A stretch of 50,119 bases of DNA from Ichthyophonus hoferi (Eukaryota > Opisthokonta > Ichthyosporea > Ichthyophonida > Ichthyophonidae). Both the position numbers and the translations under genes were made by a program. The notes below the pieces were generated by a model that saw only the letters and a program-made list of their open reading frames with translations, was not told the DNA's origin and ran no database searches. Shown piece after piece: positions 47,960 to 50,119 of this stretch. Numbering within the stretch: the stretch's first letter is position 1; the number at the start of each line of letters is the position of its first letter. Location: NCBI GenBank assembly GCA_002751075.1, contig NAOQ01000448.1, positions 9,040-59,158 on the forward strand. Direction: 5' to 3'.

Positions 47960-49965
47960 GTTTATTTGAGAATTGCTTTTTGAGTGCCTGTTAATGTTAT
48001 CTAACTGCTCTGAATTATATGCATATTATAATATCACTACGTATAGCTTTATGGTTACTGCAGACCCCATAGGCACATATTCTCAAACTGATTACACTAA
48101 TAGATATTTATACCCTGATATATATTTATATAATCATTGTGCATTATAACATAATAAATTATAAATGTAACTTTATAGTACAAGTATAATATAATATAAG
48201 CCATAACAGAATTGAACCGTGTATTTGGCTGTTTAGCATAAAAACATTTTCGGCATTTTTGAGGTGCAAATAGCGATTAATCGGCGATTAAAGCAAATTA
48301 TATATTAAAATTTACTGAAGCCAATAAAAATGCTCTTTATTTGATAAAACGAGTTAAATTTTATAATGGTAATATAAACTATATACATGATTGATTTAAG
48401 ACCATAGTGCAACCTATCGCTTTTGAACGTACTTTTGACTTTTGCGTAAGTGAGATTGATATTTCCTTTGACCACTTAATAATATTGAGTGTCTCCTTGT
48501 ATTTTTTTATTTATATTAATTGTACTATATTATACTCCTATCTTTTTCATTTAAACCAAACTCTTAATATTAACATAAAATATTTACATATGGAAAACGT
48601 TGCAATAATAATAATAATAAAGTCCACCCATTTTCTCTTATCACAATAAATCATTACATACCAACCGCCTACTTCCTTTTAAATACATTGGCTATTTTGT
48701 GCTAATAAAATCATAATAATATTACATTAGTATCATTATTAGTATATTTAAATTTTGATTTTATTTATTTCTTATTATCATTGGAGAGGAACAGGAATAA
48801 CATTTTTAATCTAATTAAGATATTTATCGTGTCGCATGGATATTTATATAGCATATTATGTAATGTTATATTACACATCCTATTATTCATAGTATTTCTA
48901 TTTTTGGTATTACCATTTTAGTAGTAGAGGCATCACTCGAACCAAATAGTTAATCGTAGATGATGTCACACTGATATGATATGATAGCTAATATCTTTTA
49001 TATTTTCATTCCTGATTTTTAACTTAATCCTCCTACTGCTTTTTGCTTTTGTAATTATTTTTTAGAAAATAATAATACCAATTTTTTTGCGCGCTATTGC
49101 ATTATTGAGTAATTCAGCATAATAAATACACACTCAGTATATTAAAATGTTTATTAATAGATGCCTTTTCTATCTGCAATTTTATGCGCTACGAATAATA
49201 GCGCATTACTAAACTTGACCAAAGATACTTTAAGTCGGGAATTATATTGGCTGAATAAAATGTGCCGATAAGCTTGTTAGCCCTAAATGGAGGGAAATTT
49301 TTTTTTAGCAAAAACTATCAGGAACAGTGATATTTGAAAATAACATACCACTTACTAAACATGAACGTCTTAATATAAAAACAAGTAAATAATACAGCCT
49401 TGATAAGTTTTTGTTATTCTTGTTTTAACACCCATAAGCTTTTGTTTGGAAAGCTGTGTTCCGAGTGCAAAAGCATAGCCTTCCTGGTTAGTAAAAACAT
49501 TTATCTACCCGTGCTTTCTCCTGGTTGTAAAATGTATCCATACCTATACCTATGAACATGTGGATTAAACATCATTTATCCTTTCATTTTTCTTTTACAA
49601 AAAATGGGGGGCTGTAAAATTACAAGTCTTGACCCTCGTTCTCTCAAGTGCCCAGAAAGAGCTAATGAATAAAGTTATTGTGTGGGAGTTAGTAGAAGAG
49701 AAATCACTCATTGCCTAGTTTTACATCGATAAATACTAGCCACTACCATCAAAGTTCAAGAAACAACCAAAACTAAAATTCAACTCATTACATTATCTTA
49801 AAATTCTATTAAGACTTTGCAACCATCTCCATTGCAACCTCAAATAATAATCACCCCACTTTATAATCTAACTGAAAGAGTCAATAGTTATTATTTTCAT
49901 ATTTTATTATTCAAAATTTTATATACATCGGGGCCTCTTTACGTAGGAACAAGATCATACAGTCT
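47960..49965. other. intergenic between the coiled-coil gene and PNP
   Basis: No supportable exon. On the minus strand an AATAAA hexamer at 49908-49903, about 60 bases after the PNP stop, is a likely PNP polyadenylation signal. GC-richer patches at 49410-49520 and 49600-49740 show no recognisable translation. Confidence 0.5.
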
Positions 49966-50119
49966 TTACCAACGCTTGATGAGCTCACCCACGAAGTTCT
50001 GCATGTCCTTGGAGCGCATGTTGGCAATCTCCAAGACCTCGGCGTGGTTGGCATCAGGGGCAGCGGGGTCCATCTTGACCATGTTGGTGATCAGAGAGAG
50101 ACCAAGGACCTCCATGCCG
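49966..50119 (-). CDS. PNP: purine nucleoside phosphorylase, C-terminal end (partial)
   Basis: Phosphorolytic cleavage of purine nucleosides in salvage. Only the last 50 codons and the TAA are visible; the gene enters from the right edge. The peptide begins GMEVLGLSLITNMVKMD, continues DANHAEVLEIANM, and ends FVGELIKRW. SLITN holds the purine-binding Asn (Asn243 of the human trimeric enzyme) and NHAEVL the His that contacts the ribose 5' hydroxyl (His257); both are present. The spacing is that of low-molecular-mass trimeric PNP, with a shorter C-terminal tail than the human protein. The exon is strikingly GC-rich with C- or G-ending codons, unlike the other genes here. Confidence 0.93.
   Translation of the reverse strand, partial: GMEVLGLSLITNMVKMDPAAPDANHAEVLEIANMRSKDMQNFVGELIKRW

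Noticed and set aside
1-50119. tRNA, rRNA and spliceosomal snRNA genes
   Set aside because: I looked for B-box-like GGTTCGA motifs, snRNA cores and rRNA blocks and saw none; a covariance-model search would be decisive.

Overview
This is an AT-rich (by eye about 70% A+T) nuclear window from an intron-rich eukaryote. Genes are split into many short exons (17 to about 225 nt) by GT-AG introns that are nearly pure AT or carry microsatellites. Recognisable products are a class I myosin, the catalytic subunit of casein kinase 2, a CCDC97-type (DUF2052) splicing-associated protein and a purine nucleoside phosphorylase. This set suits an opisthokont; a unicellular relative of animals is my guess, with low confidence. 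Nothing looks prokaryotic. One assembly gap (23514-24208) sits in a simple repeat.

Layout. 1-4081, minus strand: the first eight exons (340 codons) of a class I myosin motor that runs off the left edge. 4082-10027: intergenic, dominated by an unclassified interspersed repeat that also forms a tandem array at about 6078-7835. 10028-17826, plus strand: complete ten-exon CK2 alpha gene. 17827-20790: intergenic, with a possible small spliced transcript. 20791-21180, plus strand: an intronless gene for an unrecognised 129-residue protein with its own CCAAT/TATA-like promoter. 21955-27191, minus strand: six-exon CCDC97-like gene, convergent with the preceding one. 27192-32877: intergenic, with a fold-back copy of the repeat. 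32878-47959, minus strand: a roughly 17-exon gene for an unrecognised coiled-coil protein of about 505-518 residues, assembled here by phase-matched splice sites. 49966-50119, minus strand: the last exon of purine nucleoside phosphorylase, entering from the right edge.

The genes do not form an operon or an obvious pathway. CCDC97-family proteins belong to the SF3B branch of splicing, CK2 is a general Ser/Thr kinase, PNP is purine salvage and myosin I is actin motility. The most notable signals are: a duplicated 3' splice site in the CK2 alpha gene that could add nine residues in frame; a NAGNAG acceptor in the CCDC97-like gene; a partial exon-plus-donor duplication beside exon 13 of the coiled-coil gene; a tandem and fold-back repeat family; a strong recurrence of CCAATC/GATTGG in non-coding DNA; and two putative promoters that share a 12-base CCAAT element.

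All exon boundaries were read by eye from translation, family conservation and splice-site phase, without alignment tools or transcripts.
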